In this document: positions 28,200 to 41,400 of the stretch, piece after piece
Numbering within the stretch: the stretch's first letter is position 1
Layout of the letters: every line of letters begins with the position of its first letter
The notes under the pieces: model-generated
The model's input: the letters and a program-made list of their open reading frames with translations, nothing else
Databases searched by the model: none
What the model was told of the DNA's origin: nothing
Program-made: the position numbers and the translations under genes
Source: Lumbricus terrestris
Taxonomy: Eukaryota; Annelida; Clitellata; Crassiclitellata; Lumbricidae
Reading direction: 5' to 3'
DNA: 64,000 nucleotides
Assembly: GCA_949752735.1 (NCBI GenBank)
Contig: OX457043.1
Coordinates: 285,001-349,000 of the forward strand

Positions 28200-28435
28200 A
28201 GGCCTAGGCCTATAGAATACGTAATGTAATGTAATCGCAAATTTATATAGCGGCTGTGTTATGGCTTCGACCCTGAGGGTGAGATCCTTTACCACCGCTA
28301 CTCCACGTTTATATTGCGACCGAGCCACCCGCAGTAAAGATCCAAGAAATTAATCTCTGACCGACCGGGAATCGAACCCGGGCCGCCGGCGCGGCGAGCG
28401 GGCTACCAACCCACTCGGCCACCGAGGATCTCAGA
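28200..28435 (-). mobile_element. tRNA-derived SINE
   Basis: On the minus strand GTGGCCGAGTGGGTTGG (A-box region) is followed by CCGGGTTCGATTCCCGG (B-box). The 5' and 3' ends of the tRNA-like head do not pair, and a tRNA-unrelated body leads to a TAATG-repeat tail near 28222, so it is a SINE and not a tRNA gene. Confidence 0.75.
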
Positions 28436-28633
28436 CGTGTGCATCTAATATTTAATTCGCTTAATTCTGATTATGTTTACACTTAATTACATGTATGTAT
28501 TATTGTAATGGGATCAATAAAAATTATTTTTTTAAAAACCCCAAACGCTCATAAATCGTAGGTCTAATTGTAATCCCCAAAACTTCTGAAGCATCAGGCT
28601 TAAGCCAAGCGTTTTACGTTTATTACTTGAAAT

Positions 28634-28743
<110 letters not shown>

Positions 28744-29154
28744 CAGTGTGTATAAAGGAACACTTTGATATATACCTATATGGGTTATATCTTGTTTTAG
28801 TTTTTAAAATGTTTTGTCTTCTATAAATCAATCTATTTTTTACTATATTTATGGAATATCAATCATGTACTCTGTATCTATGCTTGAAACAAATCTAGAC
28901 AAAAAGTTGAATAATTAGGCATAGGCCTACTATTCGTTGATCTCTTTGATTTTCCTTCTCCGAAATCTCAGAGCTTGCGCCGAGCAGCAGTGGAATACGC
29001 CGTGGTACATGTGTGTCAAGTTAGCAGTCACATTCAGATTCATATTCACCAACCATATTCGATTGGGGGGTGACCTCCCCAACAAGGCACACAATACAGC
29101 TACCAGCGACATGGTAAATTCCCCTCGTAAATTCACACACTCAGACCTTATCAA

Positions 29155-32055
29155 TACCTTAACGCTTAACAGGGCATATTAACAACCATCACCACTACCT
29201 AGTCCAATAGTCGCTAGGGCGTTTAAATCATTATTGTGCCTATTGTAGCCTGCCAAACTTCGCATATTATCGACCGTCTATTTCAATGCATCAAAAATGT
29301 CAAGTTTGGCACTGAAAATAATATACTTAGACCCTTTCCATACCTTAACGCTTAACAGGGCATATTAACAACCATCACCACTACCTAGTCCAATAGTCGC
29401 TAGGGCGTTTAAATCATTATTGTGCCTATTGTAGCCTGCCAAACTTCGCATATTATCGACCGTCTATTTCAATGCATCAAATATGTCAAGTTTGCCACTG
29501 AAAATAATATACTTAGACCCTTTCCATACCTTAACGCTTAACAGGGCATATTAACAACCATCACCACTACCTAGTCCAATAGTCGCTAGGGCGTTTAAAT
29601 CATTATTGTGCCTATTGTAGCCTGCCAAACTTCGCATATTATCGACCGTCTATTTCAATGCATCAAAAATGTCAAGTTTGCCACTGAAAATAATATACTT
29701 AGACCCTTTCCATACCTTAACGCTTAACAGGGCATATTAACAACCATCACCACTACCTAGTCCAATAGTGGCTATGGCGTTTAAATCATTATTGTGCCTA
29801 TTGTAGCCTGCCAAACTTCGCATATTATCGACCGTCTATTTCAATGCATCAAATCTCTCAAGTTTGGCACTGAAAATAATATATACTTAGACCCTTTCCA
29901 CACCTTAACGCTTAACAGGGCATATTAACAACCATCACCACTACCTAGTCCAATAGTCGCTAGGGCGTTTAAATCATTATTGTGCCTATTGTAGCCTGCC
30001 AAACTTCGCATATTATCGACCGTCTATTTCAATGCATCAAATATGTCAAGTTTGCCACTGAAAATAATATACTTAGACCCTTTCCATACCTTAACGCTTA
30101 ACAGGGCATATTAACAACCATCACCACTACCTAGTCCAATAGTCGCTAGGGCGTTTAAATCATTATTGTGCCTATTGTAGCCTGCCAAACGTCGCATATT
30201 ATCGACCGTCTATTTCAATGCATCAAATATGTCAAGTTTGCCACTGAAAATAATATACTTAGACCCTTTCCATACCTTAACGCTTAACAGGGCATATTAA
30301 CAACCATCACCACTACCCAGTCCAATAGTCGCTAGGGCGTTTAAATCATTATTGTGCCTATTGTAGCCTGCCAAACTTCGCATATTATCGACCGTCTATT
30401 TCAATGCATCAAATATGTCAAGTTTGCCACTGAAAATAATATACTTAGACCCTTTCCATACCTTAACGTTTAACAGGGCATATTAACAACCATCACCACT
30501 ACCTAGTCCAATAGTCGCTAGGGCGTTTAAATCATTATTGTGCCTATTGTAGCCTGCCAAACTTCGCATATTATCGACCGTCTATTTCAATGCATCAAAT
30601 ATGTCAAGTTTGGCACTGAAAATAATATACTTAGACCCTTTCCATACCTTAACGTTTAACAGGGCATATTAACAACCATCACCACTACCTAGTCCAATAG
30701 TCGCTAGGGCGTTTAAATCATTATTGTGCCTATTGTAGCCTGCCAAACTTCGCATATTATCGACCGTCTATTTCAATGCATCAAATCTCTCAAGTTTGGC
30801 ACTGAAAATAATATATACTTAGACCCTTTCCACACCTTAACGCTTAACAGGGCATATTAACAACCATCACCACTACCTAGTCCAATAGTCGCTAGGGCGT
30901 TTAAATCATTATTGTGCCTATTGTAGCCTGCCAAACTTCGCATATTATCGACCGTCTATTTCAATGCATCAAATATGTCAAGTTTGCCACTGAAAATAAT
31001 ATACTTAGACCCTTTCCATACCTTAACGTTTAACAGGGCATATTAACAACCATCACCACTACCTAGTCCAATAGTCGCTAGGGCGTTTAAATCATTATTG
31101 TGCCTATTGTAGCCTGCCAAACTTCGCATATTATCGACCGTCTATTTCAATGCATCAAAAATGTCAAGTTTGCCACTGAAAATAATATACTTAGACCCTT
31201 TCCATACCTTAACGCTTAACAGGGCATATTAACAACCATCACCACTACCTAGTCCAATAGTCGCTAGGGCGTTTAAATCATTATTGTGCCTATTGTAGCC
31301 TGCCAAACTTCGCATATTATCGACCGTCTATTTCAATGCATCAAATATGTCAAGTTTGCCACTGAAAATAATATACTTAGACCCTTTCCATACCTTAACG
31401 CTTAACAGGGCATATTAACAACCATCACCACTACCTAGTCCAATAGTCGCTAGGGCGTTTAAATCATTATTGTGCCTATTGTAGCCTGCCAAACTTCGCA
31501 TATTATCGACCGTCTATTTCAATGCATCAAATATGTCAAGTTTGCCACTGAAAATAATATACTTAGACCCTTTCCACACCTTAACGCTTAACAGGGCATA
31601 TTAACAACCATCACCACTACCTAGTCCAATAGTGGCTATGGCGTTTAAATCATTATTGTGCCTATTGTAGCCTGCCAAATTTCGCATATTATCGACCGTC
31701 TATTTCAATGCATCAAATATGTCAAGTTTGGCACTGAAAATAATATACTTAGACCCTTTCCATACCTTAACGCTTAACAGGGCATATTAACAACCATCAC
31801 CACTACCTAGTCCAATAGTGGCTATGGCGTTTAAATCATTATTGTGCCTATTGTAGCCTGCCAAACTTCGCATATTATCGACCGTCTATTTCAATGCATC
31901 AAAAATGTCAAGTTTGCCACTGAAAATAATATACTTAGACCCTTTCCATACCTCAACGCTTAACAGGGCATATTAACAGCCATCACCACTACCTAGTCCA
32001 ATAGTCGCTATGGCGTTTAAATCATTATTGTGCCTAGTGTAGCCCGCCAAACTTG
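29155..32055 (+). repeat. 186-bp satellite array, left arm (about 15.6 copies)
   Basis: Monomer starts fall at 29155, 29341, 29527, 29713 and so on at 186-bp spacing, with only a few substitutions between copies. A variant carrying an extra AT (ATATATACTT) and CTCTCAAG recurs 932 bp apart (about 29851 and 30783), indicating a five-monomer higher-order duplication. No open reading frame spans the array. Confidence 0.95.
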
Positions 32056-35000
32056 TTATTCAGTTTAGTTTGCCTGCCAACAGCACGTCGATTGACAGAA
32101 GTTAGTAAAACAACGAAGTAACCTAATGCAAGTTTGTTCACAAAATTTACATGTTTCTGCCAAAAAATATTGTGAGTAACTGATTAGAATATATAAATAA
32201 TTAATTCAACAATCTGTGTGGGCCCCTGGAGGTCGTGGGCCCGTGTGCTTTACACACATTGCTCAGATGATGGCTATTCGCCAATCGCCACTGCCCGAAC
32301 ATTTATCCTATCCCCGATTTTGTCTAGGATCAGTGCCGTATGCAAGGGGTGTTTCGTTTTAACTCAATTGGCTTAGGAAAAACGTATTCAAAAGGTTAGG
32401 CTATTTTGTCCACTTAAATAAGAAGAAAAAACAAAAATTGATTGTTTGTAATAACAAATGTTTGTCTTAATTTATTCACTTTCTTAAGTTATTCACTTTT
32501 TATTTACGGTAAAACTCTTTGTTTGGTATAAGAAATGGCATTCGTCCAGGTCATAATGTAGCGATTAAATGCTCCTTAACAAACAAACTAAGTACCCGTA
32601 ACCAATGCACTGTTTAATGACTAATATTAAGTAGAAGTTTAGCAAGACAATTTACTGGCGTATTTTAGTAGAGAATTAATAAAACGAGTTGTGGCCTAAT
32701 AATAGCTATAATATTGAGAAATAACGCGCTTGCTTGCGCTTTAACAATCATTCAACACAAGACGAAGTTCAGTGAAGCAGCGTCCGCGTTAGGCAGACGA
32801 GAATCGACAGAATTGGCAGACGATAATTTGAAGCGACAAGACGAGGAGTCGGGCCAGAGATTCGGAAGAGAAAGGCGGTCATTGGTATTTGGCGTCTTTC
32901 AGTCGTAATTTCCGAAGGCGCCGGTGATATAATTTGTGTATGGAAAGCGACACGACGTCGGCTTATCCCACTGCAGAACTGAAAATCCTGGGAATTGAGT
33001 AGCTTGTCAGGTTAAGCGTAAACTTTGCGAAGTTTGTGTGACATTTGGCGAGAGTGAACTGACGGCGATTTGCGAATCGTGGTATGTATGTATATTCGTT
33101 TAATGAACAAAAACAGGTTGGCAAACCGCAACCTGGTACATTGAGTCAGACAAAAATTACCTTGAAATTAAAAATATTAAAGGGAGTAATCAGTTATTGG
33201 AATTAAATTGAATTGATAGTTAAGACTATGCTTTAATAATATGTTTGAAAAGGACTCAAGAAACAAAGTTTCGGTCATCTTTGTTCGGAAGTTCAAAATT
33301 GTGCATACGGGCCCTGAGACCTGGGCGATGGTTGTTATTTGGCAGGATAAGACTTCGAAGAACGTGGAATTCGTTCATGGGAATCCTGGCCACTGCATGC
33401 AGCAGTCGGTCTTTAGCCAAACCGACTCGCATTGCAACTGTTGCGGCAACTGATGGGAGATAACCCATACGCTGTGTTCTTATGAGCAGTCTCTCGAGTC
33501 TCTGTCGATAAGCGGCTGTAGTAAGACCCACCAGGCAGGAGCAGCGTAGAGCAGTTTAGCAGCAGTTGTTACCTCTGTTACGGCGTACATGGCTGTTGGA
33601 GGTAGACCATTTGCTCGTAGTAACCTCAGTGCGTAAACAGAACTTGCACAAGATCCCAGGACCTCATTGACTTAGAGTCCTACACTGAGGTCGTGCTGCA
33701 AGGTGACACCTAGAATCCGCATTGTGTCAACGCGTTCAATTCCATCAAGTATTGGGGTATAAGCAGCTGCTCCTCGTCGAGCTATAATCATTTCCCTGGA
33801 CTTGGTAGTATTTTGTCTAAGGTTGTTTCGCTCAGCCTATGTGGATACATGCTTCAATTCGTCACTTATGGTTGAACGCATCCGTGATGGTACTATTAAG
33901 TACGTGTCATCCGCATACTTCACAACATCATACTTCATATGTTCTCATGATAGAAAGCTTGGAGGTCTGATGCATTAATGTCAAATTCCGACCCTTGGAC
34001 CACACTAGCATTAATACTGACCTCACCAGAGGACAGGCCACAGAATTTGGTAATATGCTTCCGTCCTTGGAGGAACTTTATTAACCAGTTATGGCATTTC
34101 AAGGCAGGAGAGTTTAACAGCGAGTGAGGAGTGACGGACCGCATCGAATGCTTTAGAGAAGTCCAAGGAAATGAGAGTGACATACGGACTGGTAGTGAGC
34201 ATTGTAGTAACATGCTGAATGGTGGCTATCAGAGGGGCAGTAGTGGAGCCGGTTGGCCTGAATGCGTATTGATCCTGAAATTTTTGAGACATTGGTGGTA
34301 CAACAAAAGCCGGATAAATAAAGCGATGTACGATTTCTTTCTTTTCCATGCATAGTTTCACACTTATTCACCTGAAACGTTGCAACTACACGGATTTTTA
34401 CACGGGCCACCTAGCCTCCACCAAACACACCTCGGCGACCCGTAGGGCCGACATGTGTTCTTGGGGGAGAATTGAGGGTTAGGAGGGGAGAGAACATTTT
34501 CCACGAAAACCCAAATTTCTCGGCTGGCGTTCCGGTGGAGGTCGAAATGTGGTGTGGTGTTGTGGGTATGGTGGGGTTGTGGCCGGAGCGGGTCGATTCC
34601 TTAATTTCTCGGTCAAAGCCGAATACCCCAGCTAGGGGGCTATGGTGGGGGCGGATTTTAGGGAAATATTTTTCGAGAAAGAAAAGTTCACGGGTGACGT
34701 CCCGGTGGAGGTCGGAGTTATTGGTGGCGTGTTGTGGGGTGCATGCGTGAAAGATATTTATTTGCGGTCGTCGCCAGCTTGGGGTAAGCAGATTCAGACC
34801 TAAAGACGGGCTGCCTATTGTTCACAATGGGAGTAGTCGGCTTACTCCGAAATCGGAGTTGGAATAACGTTATACATAGTGCAAATCGCTAATCTCAAGC
34901 CATGCATACGGAATTAACCCAGTATTCCCGAATAGGCCAGATTTTTGCCACGTGTAAGAGTTATATCCCCTTGTGCATACCGGCCATAGAGCACTAATTC

Positions 35001-35115
35001 CACGACGCCGCTCCGCGCCGTCGACATTTAGAACGCGCCGCCGCCGATTTTTGTCTGTCGGCGCGCCGCCCACCAAAAATTACCGGCGCGCCGCCGCCGA
35101 CGCTCTCAAGTCGGC
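32056..35115. other. Central region of the 8.7-kb element
   Basis: Apart from the LINE fragment it holds AT-rich sequence (32100-32700), a GC-richer stretch (32700-33060) with only short frames (for example a 20-codon frame from 32941), a G-rich segment (34440-34760) and a very GC-rich piece at 34990-35100 containing GGCGCGCCG motifs. No gene is supported. Confidence 0.5.
33240..34400 (-). pseudogene. Broken LINE reverse transcriptase inside the 8.7-kb element
   Basis: Minus-strand translations in shifting frames give RT landmarks in order: YAFRPTGSTTAPLI, LISLDFSKAFDAVRHSSL, INFLQGRKH, KYADDTYLIVPS (catalytic YADD), then a downstream SREMIIARR and RILGVTL region. Several frameshifts and stops interrupt it. 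The order fits a CR1/Jockey-like non-LTR retrotransposon that inserted into the central part of the foldback element. Confidence 0.8.
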
Positions 35116-37565
35116 GCAGAGCTCTGATTGTTAAGCGTTGAGGTATGGAAAGGGTCTAAGTATATTATTTTCAGTGGCAAACTTGACATTTTTGATGCAT
35201 TGAAATAGACGGTCGATAATATGCGAAGTTTGGCAGGCTACAATAGGCACAATAATGATTTAAACGCCCTAGCGACAATTGGACTAGGTAGTGGTGATGG
35301 TTGTTAATATGCCCTGTTAAGCGTTAAGGTATGGAAAGGGTCTAAGTATATTATTTTCAGTGGCAAACTTGACATATTTGATGCATTGAAATAGACGGTC
35401 GATAATATGCGAAGTTTGGCAGGCTACAATAGGCACAATAATTATTTAAACGCCCTAGCGACTATTGGACTAGGTAGTGGTGATGGTTGTTAATATGCCC
35501 TGTTAAGCGTTAAGGTGTGGAAATGGTCTAAGTATATTATTTTCAGTGCCAAACTTGACATATTTGATGCATTGAAATAGACGGTCGATAATATGCGAAG
35601 TTTGGCAGGCTACAATAGGCACAATAATGATTTAAACGCCCTAGCGACAATTGGACTAGGTAGTGGTGATGGTTGTTAATATGCCCTGTTAAGCGTTAAG
35701 GTATGGAAAGGGTCTAAGTATATTATTTTCAGTGGCAAACTTGACATATTTGATGCATTGAAATAGACGGTCGATAATATGCGAAGTTTGGCAGGCTACA
35801 ATAGGCACAATAATGATTTAAACGCCATAGCCACTATTGGACTAGGTAGTGGTGATGGTTGTTAATATGCCCTGTTAAGCGTTAAGGTATGGAAAGGGTC
35901 TAAGTATATTATTTTCAGTGGCAAACTTGACATATTTGATGCATTGAAATAGACGGTCGATAACATGCGAAGTTTGGCAGGCTACAATAGGCACAATAAT
36001 GATTTAAACGCCATAGCGACTATTGGACTAGGTAGTGGTGATGGTTGTTAATATGCCCTGTTAAGCGTTAAGGTATGGAAAGGGTCTAAGTATATTATTT
36101 TCAGTGCCAAACTTGACATATTTGATGCATTGAAATAGACGGTCGATAATATGCGAAGTTTGGCAGGCTACAATAGGCACAATAATGATTTAAACGCCCT
36201 AGCGACTATTGGACTAGGTAGTGGTGATGGTTGTTAATATGCCCTGTTAAGCGTTAAGGTGTGGAAAGGGTCTAAGTATATTATTTTCAGTGGCAAACTT
36301 GACATATTTGATGCATTGAAATAGACGGTCGATAATATGCGAAGTTTGGCAGGCTACAATAGGCACAATAATGATTTAAACGCCATAGCGACTATTGGAC
36401 TAGGTAGTGGTGATGGTTGTTAATATGCCCTGTTAAGCGTTAAGCTGTGGAAAGGGTCTAAGTATATTATTTTCAGTGGCAAACTTGACATATTTGATGC
36501 ATTGAAATAGACGGTCGATAATATGCGAAGTTTGGCAGGCTACAATAGGCACAATAATGATTTAAACGCCATAGCGACTATTGGACTAGGTAGTGGTGAT
36601 GGTTGTTAATATGCCCTGTTAAGCGTTAAGGTATGGAAAGGGCCTAAGTATATTATTTTCAGTGCCAAACTTGACATATTTGATGCATTGAAATAGACGG
36701 TCGATAATATGCGAAGTTTGGCAGGCTACAATAGGCACAATAATGATTTAAACGCCATAGCGACTATTGGACTAGGTAGTGGTGATGGTTGTTAATATGC
36801 CCTGTTAAGCGTTAAGGTATGGAAAGGGCCTAAGTATATTATTTTCAGTGCCAAACTTGACATATTTGATGCATTGAAATAGACGGTCGATAATATGCGA
36901 AGTTTGGCAGGCTACAGTAGGCACAATAATGATTTAAACGCCATAGCGACTATTGGACTAGGTAGTGGTGATGGCTGTTAATATGCCCTGTTAAGCGTTG
37001 AGGTATGGAAAGGGTCTAAGTATATTATTTTCAGTGGCAAACTTGACATTTTTGATGCATTGAAATAGACGGTCGATGATATGCGAAGTTTGGCAGGCTA
37101 CAATAGGCACAATAATGATTTAAACGCCCTAGCGACAATTGGACTAGGTAGTGGTGATGGTTGTTAATATGCCCTGTTAAGCGTTAAGGTATGGAAAGGG
37201 TCTAAGTATATTATTTTCAGTGGCAAACTTGACATATTTGATGCATTGAAATAGACGGTCGATAATATGCGAAGTTTGGCAGGCTACAATAGGCACAATA
37301 ATGATTTAAACGCCCTAGCGACAATTGGACTAGGTAGTGGTGATGGTTGTTAATATGCCCTGTTAAGCGTTAAGGTATGGAAAGGGTCTAAGTATATTAT
37401 TTTCAGTGGCAAACTTGACATATTTGATGCATTGAAATAGACGGTCGATAATATGCGAAGTTTGGCAGGCTACAATAGGCACAATAATGATTTAAACGCC
37501 CTAGCGACTATTGGACTAGGTAGTGGTGATGGTTGTTAATATGCCCTGTTAAGCGTTAAGGTATT
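35116..37565 (-). repeat. 186-bp satellite array, right arm, inverted (about 13 copies)
   Basis: Same monomer as the left arm, in reverse complement, ending near 37562 at GCGTTAAGGTATTGATA, which mirrors the left arm's entry sequence. Copies share variants with the left arm (CTAGCG/ATAGCG, GTGCC/GTGGC), suggesting exchange between arms. Confidence 0.95.
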
Positions 37566-37704
37566 GATAGGGTCTGAGTGTGTGAATTTGCATGTCGCTG
37601 GTAGCTGTATTGCGTGCCTTATTGGGGAGGTCACAACCGAATCGAATATGGTTACTGAAATTGAATCTGAATGTGACTGCTAACTTGACACACATCCGTG
37701 GTAC

Positions 37705-38468
37705 GGTGGTCGTCGAGAGCATTGACGGAACATTTAAATCAATTTTGGGCTGTTAGAATTTCAGACCTATCTTGAACTAAATGAATTTGTGAGTTAATTG
37801 CTATTCGCTACATTTTCCCGAAGTTCTTCTATTACTCGTCTTCATTTTACTCGCCCTCTTGCTGAACCGATATACAACTTTTTCCTGACCCGATCCTATG
37901 AACACATCACCTGTGAGGCCCTTATTTTCTTTGCAGATTTGTAAGATAACAGAACAGTGAAACCATCTTTTCCACATATATTATTACCACACATTCCCGC
38001 CTGCCTGAACCGTTGATCTGATCTGACACTCACGGTCCCCGATACTGCAATTATGCCTGAGGCTCCTGCGTAGAAATCGTAAGATTACAATAACGATAGC
38101 AAGTTTGCGAGATATTATACCATACAATTAATATTGCTTATAAGTGTTGTCTAATTAAGGTAGGGCTAGTTTAAAAGTAAAAGTGCAGAGCTACTATTCA
38201 GGGTGACGGCAGATAAATTTGCAGCACTTGTGTACATAGTTGTGAATTTTTAAAGTTATTGTCAAACCTAGTTCTTGTATAATTATGGTAACCATCATTT
38301 GATAGCGCATAGAAGCCACTGCAAATTGACTAAATGTATGCTTATAAGTTGTATATAGTTTTCAGTGAGGTTAGATTTTAATCTGTAGATGAAATCTGGT
38401 CCAGCTGGAGAAGTGAGCAGTTCGAGCAACAGCAGAGTTCGTTCAGAGGTCATCTGATCTTTGGAATC
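37705..38468. other. Spacer between the 8.7-kb element and the LRRC14-like gene
   Basis: No coding signal. 38391-38468 is probably 5' leader of the LRRC14-like transcript; an ATG at 38391 opens a short upstream frame that ends before the main ATG. Confidence 0.45.
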
Positions 38469-41400
38469 ATGGATGACTTTGACCATCGGATTTTATTTCC
38501 ATGGGAGTTTGAGAACAGGATCGAATCACGTTGTAATGAATATGCGGTCAACAGTAAAGATGTCGTAAGTGGATATTGTCTCTTCATTAATGCCTTTGAC
38601 CTACAGTTGCCAGCAGGGTAATGCATGAACTCTGTATTAATGCCATGATATTCTCATTTTGGGTTTAAGGCATTTTGAAGTTTAATACTGTCATATAAGT
38701 AATGTTGGACACTGGATAATACTGCTTTTGGTCAAATCCTCCTCTCAGCCCATAGGTTCCCAGAGCAACGTTTACTAGAGTAGACGACTATAATAATAGC
38801 AATGATAATATAATAAATAAATAATATTAATAAGTCTTTGTCTTGTCTTTAACCTTTCTCGATTCGAGGGTTGGTCGCTTCATGGACACGCCTTTGCCAC
38901 TTTTTCCTGTCCTCCGAGACGGTAATATTAATAAGTAAGTAATAATAATCAGATGGTATTTTAAGAAGATCTGTAGGTATTGAACTGTGATTTGAATGAT
39001 GCTGTGCGTCCTTCAGTTCCATTTCATCAGCTAATTTCTTATATTAAAAGAATTTCTTTCCATCTCATCACCTTGATGTTTTTATTGCACTCAAAAGTAT
39101 TTGAATGATCTTCAGAAAGCTAACGTTACGTTCAAGAGATCTCTAAATTGTCACGATAACTTTAGAAAATTCTAACTGCCCGTACAGCATTTTAAACTTG
39201 CAAAGGTTAAAAAACAGGGCTTATTGATCATCACCTGGTTTCTTGTTTGCCTGATCAATCTGAATTTGGCCAGCCTATGCTAGCAGATCTCGACCACGAT
39301 TTCACTTGAAACAATGGCTGACTGATGCCATGTGCATTACGATAATCGAGCTATTAAGATCATTTATATTAGATTATAAAAGGATAAATTTATTGTCAGC
39401 TGTTCATTACTCAGAGTAGAAGCTCATTTGCTTATATCTGATTGAGTTTTGTAATTTTCAATAAATTGATAGAATGCAGAAACCGCCACCGCTGATTGAT
39501 TATTTATGTCAACGTAATTATTTGTGTGATCTCATTATTTTCAGGACAGTTGGAGTAAGCATAGGAACACAATTGAAAGTGCTGGATATGACGTGTGTTC
39601 TGACTGCGGTGAAAGAAAGCCTCTGCCGTTGACAAAGCTATGTTGTCTGGAGATCTTGAACAGCATTCAGCTGACGCAACTTGCCAGTTCTCACCTGCCT
39701 CCACTCCTTCTACAATTTCTCTTCTTTGCAGCTGTTAAGAAAAGCACGCATCACACTGCTGATAAAATGCAGCGTAAAATCCTGATTTTACTTGACCACA
39801 TTGAAGTGCTGGATATGACATGTCTTAGTGGTACAACTGTCCACTACTCCTTCATTGCCGATCTCGTCCTCAAGAAATGGATGAAGGACCTGGAGAAGAC
39901 GAAGCCAAATAAGATGATGACATCATCAAAACTGCAGACATTCATAATGTATCTGGGCGAAGAGAAAATCGGAGAACTTCTTCCAACACATGATTGTAAG
40001 TTGAATCACTTCTTCCAACACATGATTGTAAGTTGAATCACTTCTTCCAACACATGATTATAAGTTGAATCATTTCTTCTAACACATGATTGTAAGTTGA
40101 ATCACTTCTTCCAACACATGATTGTAAGTTAACCCTCGAATGCCCAAGGGGGGGTCCGACCGGACCCCAGGCCCGTTTTTCCCGGATAACTTTTTAACGG
40201 CTATAGATCTGCAAAAATGCTTTTAGGACATCCTAAAACAATCATTTGGGCATCGAATGGTATATTTTGCGTGAGTATTGTCCAACCCTGTACCCCACAA
40301 CCACAGGATATACCAAGGGTACCGCACGATATGCGGCTATTTGTCATACATGCGTATAGTTACTGACCAATAAATCAATGGCCAGCGCACGTTATATGAA
40401 AGAAAGATTCATATAAATTGTTGAACTTAGAATTACTGACATTGTAGCACTATGTTTGGCATATGTTTGCAGCACAGAATTTGAAAGTTTGCAAGTCTGC
40501 GTAGGCCTACCACAGCAACAATTGCATACAACAGGTATGCGTCAAAACTGATGGCTTAGGACAGTTCATAGGCTACAAATGGTGGCAACCGTTCTGTCAA
40601 GGTTACGCGAATAAATGGCTCAGCTTTTCTTCTTAGCCAGTGTTGTTGTAGACGGCAGTGGCCTACCCTTCTTACTCGACCCACGAGTAGGCCTAACACC
40701 ACACAGATACCCGTAGCCTACTTCCCCTTCCTCCGCAATTGTTTGAAAATCACCCCTTTCAATCGTGGCATGGTGTTATCAGGTCAGGAACCCCCATGAG
40801 AAGTCTCTTTTGAAGCGGCGCTATACAAATTTACAATTGCTATTACCATTTAGTCTACCATAATGCAACTGGTCCGTCGCTAGCTGGAAGTGAGAGCAGG
40901 TGACTGGCATGCGGACGCGCCGGACGTATGATAGCTTCCTTCGATAAATGACGCAAGCAAGCATTATAATGACTGTGTATCATGAGATTTTTACACTATT
41001 GTTTTACACCGGATGGTGCTATTGTGATAAGAGATACATCAGTCGATTGCAAATTCATTTGGGATTACATAGAACTAAATTCTGTAACGATATTCCAATC
41101 CCTTCTCAAGATACCAACATGAAAACGTTAGGTTTCCTTCGGTAAATAGCGCAAGAAAGCGTAAAATGTGTATCACGATATTTTTACACTCCTATTTTGC
41201 ACCAGGTGGTGCTATTGTGATATAAAATACATCAATCGATTGCAAATTCATTTGGGATTACGTAGAACCAAATTCTGTAACGATATTCCAATCCCTTCTC
41301 AAGATATTCACAAAAAACGCTGGGGTCCGCGCGGACCCCCCCTTGGGCCTTCGTGTACCTAAAAATACCTTGGGCACTCGAGTGTTAAATCATTTCTTCC

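Larger units (their letters stand above)
29009..37695. mobile_element. 8.7-kb foldback/Mutator-like element with satellite-array inverted repeats
   Basis: The element is flanked by a perfect 9-bp direct repeat CCGTGGTAC (29000-29008 and 37696-37704). Its outermost 34 bases are perfect inverted repeats beginning ATGTGTGTCAAGTTAGCAG. Each arm then has about 100 further bp of inverted similarity followed by an array of a 186-bp monomer: left arm to about 32055, right arm from about 35116 in inverse orientation. The inner 3 kb carries a broken LINE reverse transcriptase and GC-rich sequence but no transposase I recognise. A 9-bp duplication and long TIRs built of subrepeats fit foldback elements and Mutator-like transposons; the element looks non-autonomous. 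Confidence 0.85.

Noticed and set aside
28369..28435. Possible tRNA gene
   Set aside because: A- and B-box motifs are good but the ends do not form an acceptor stem, and a SINE body and tail follow.
29155..32055. Regular repeats resembling a CRISPR array
   Set aside because: The repeats are contiguous 186-bp monomers without variable spacers, in a eukaryotic genome.
32714..32908. 64-residue frame in the centre of the 8.7-kb element as a transposase
   Set aside because: No transposase motif, starts without ATG, and no splice-consistent neighbours.
33241..33531. Overlapping short frames as a host gene
   Set aside because: They lie within the antisense LINE fragment and carry no independent protein signal.
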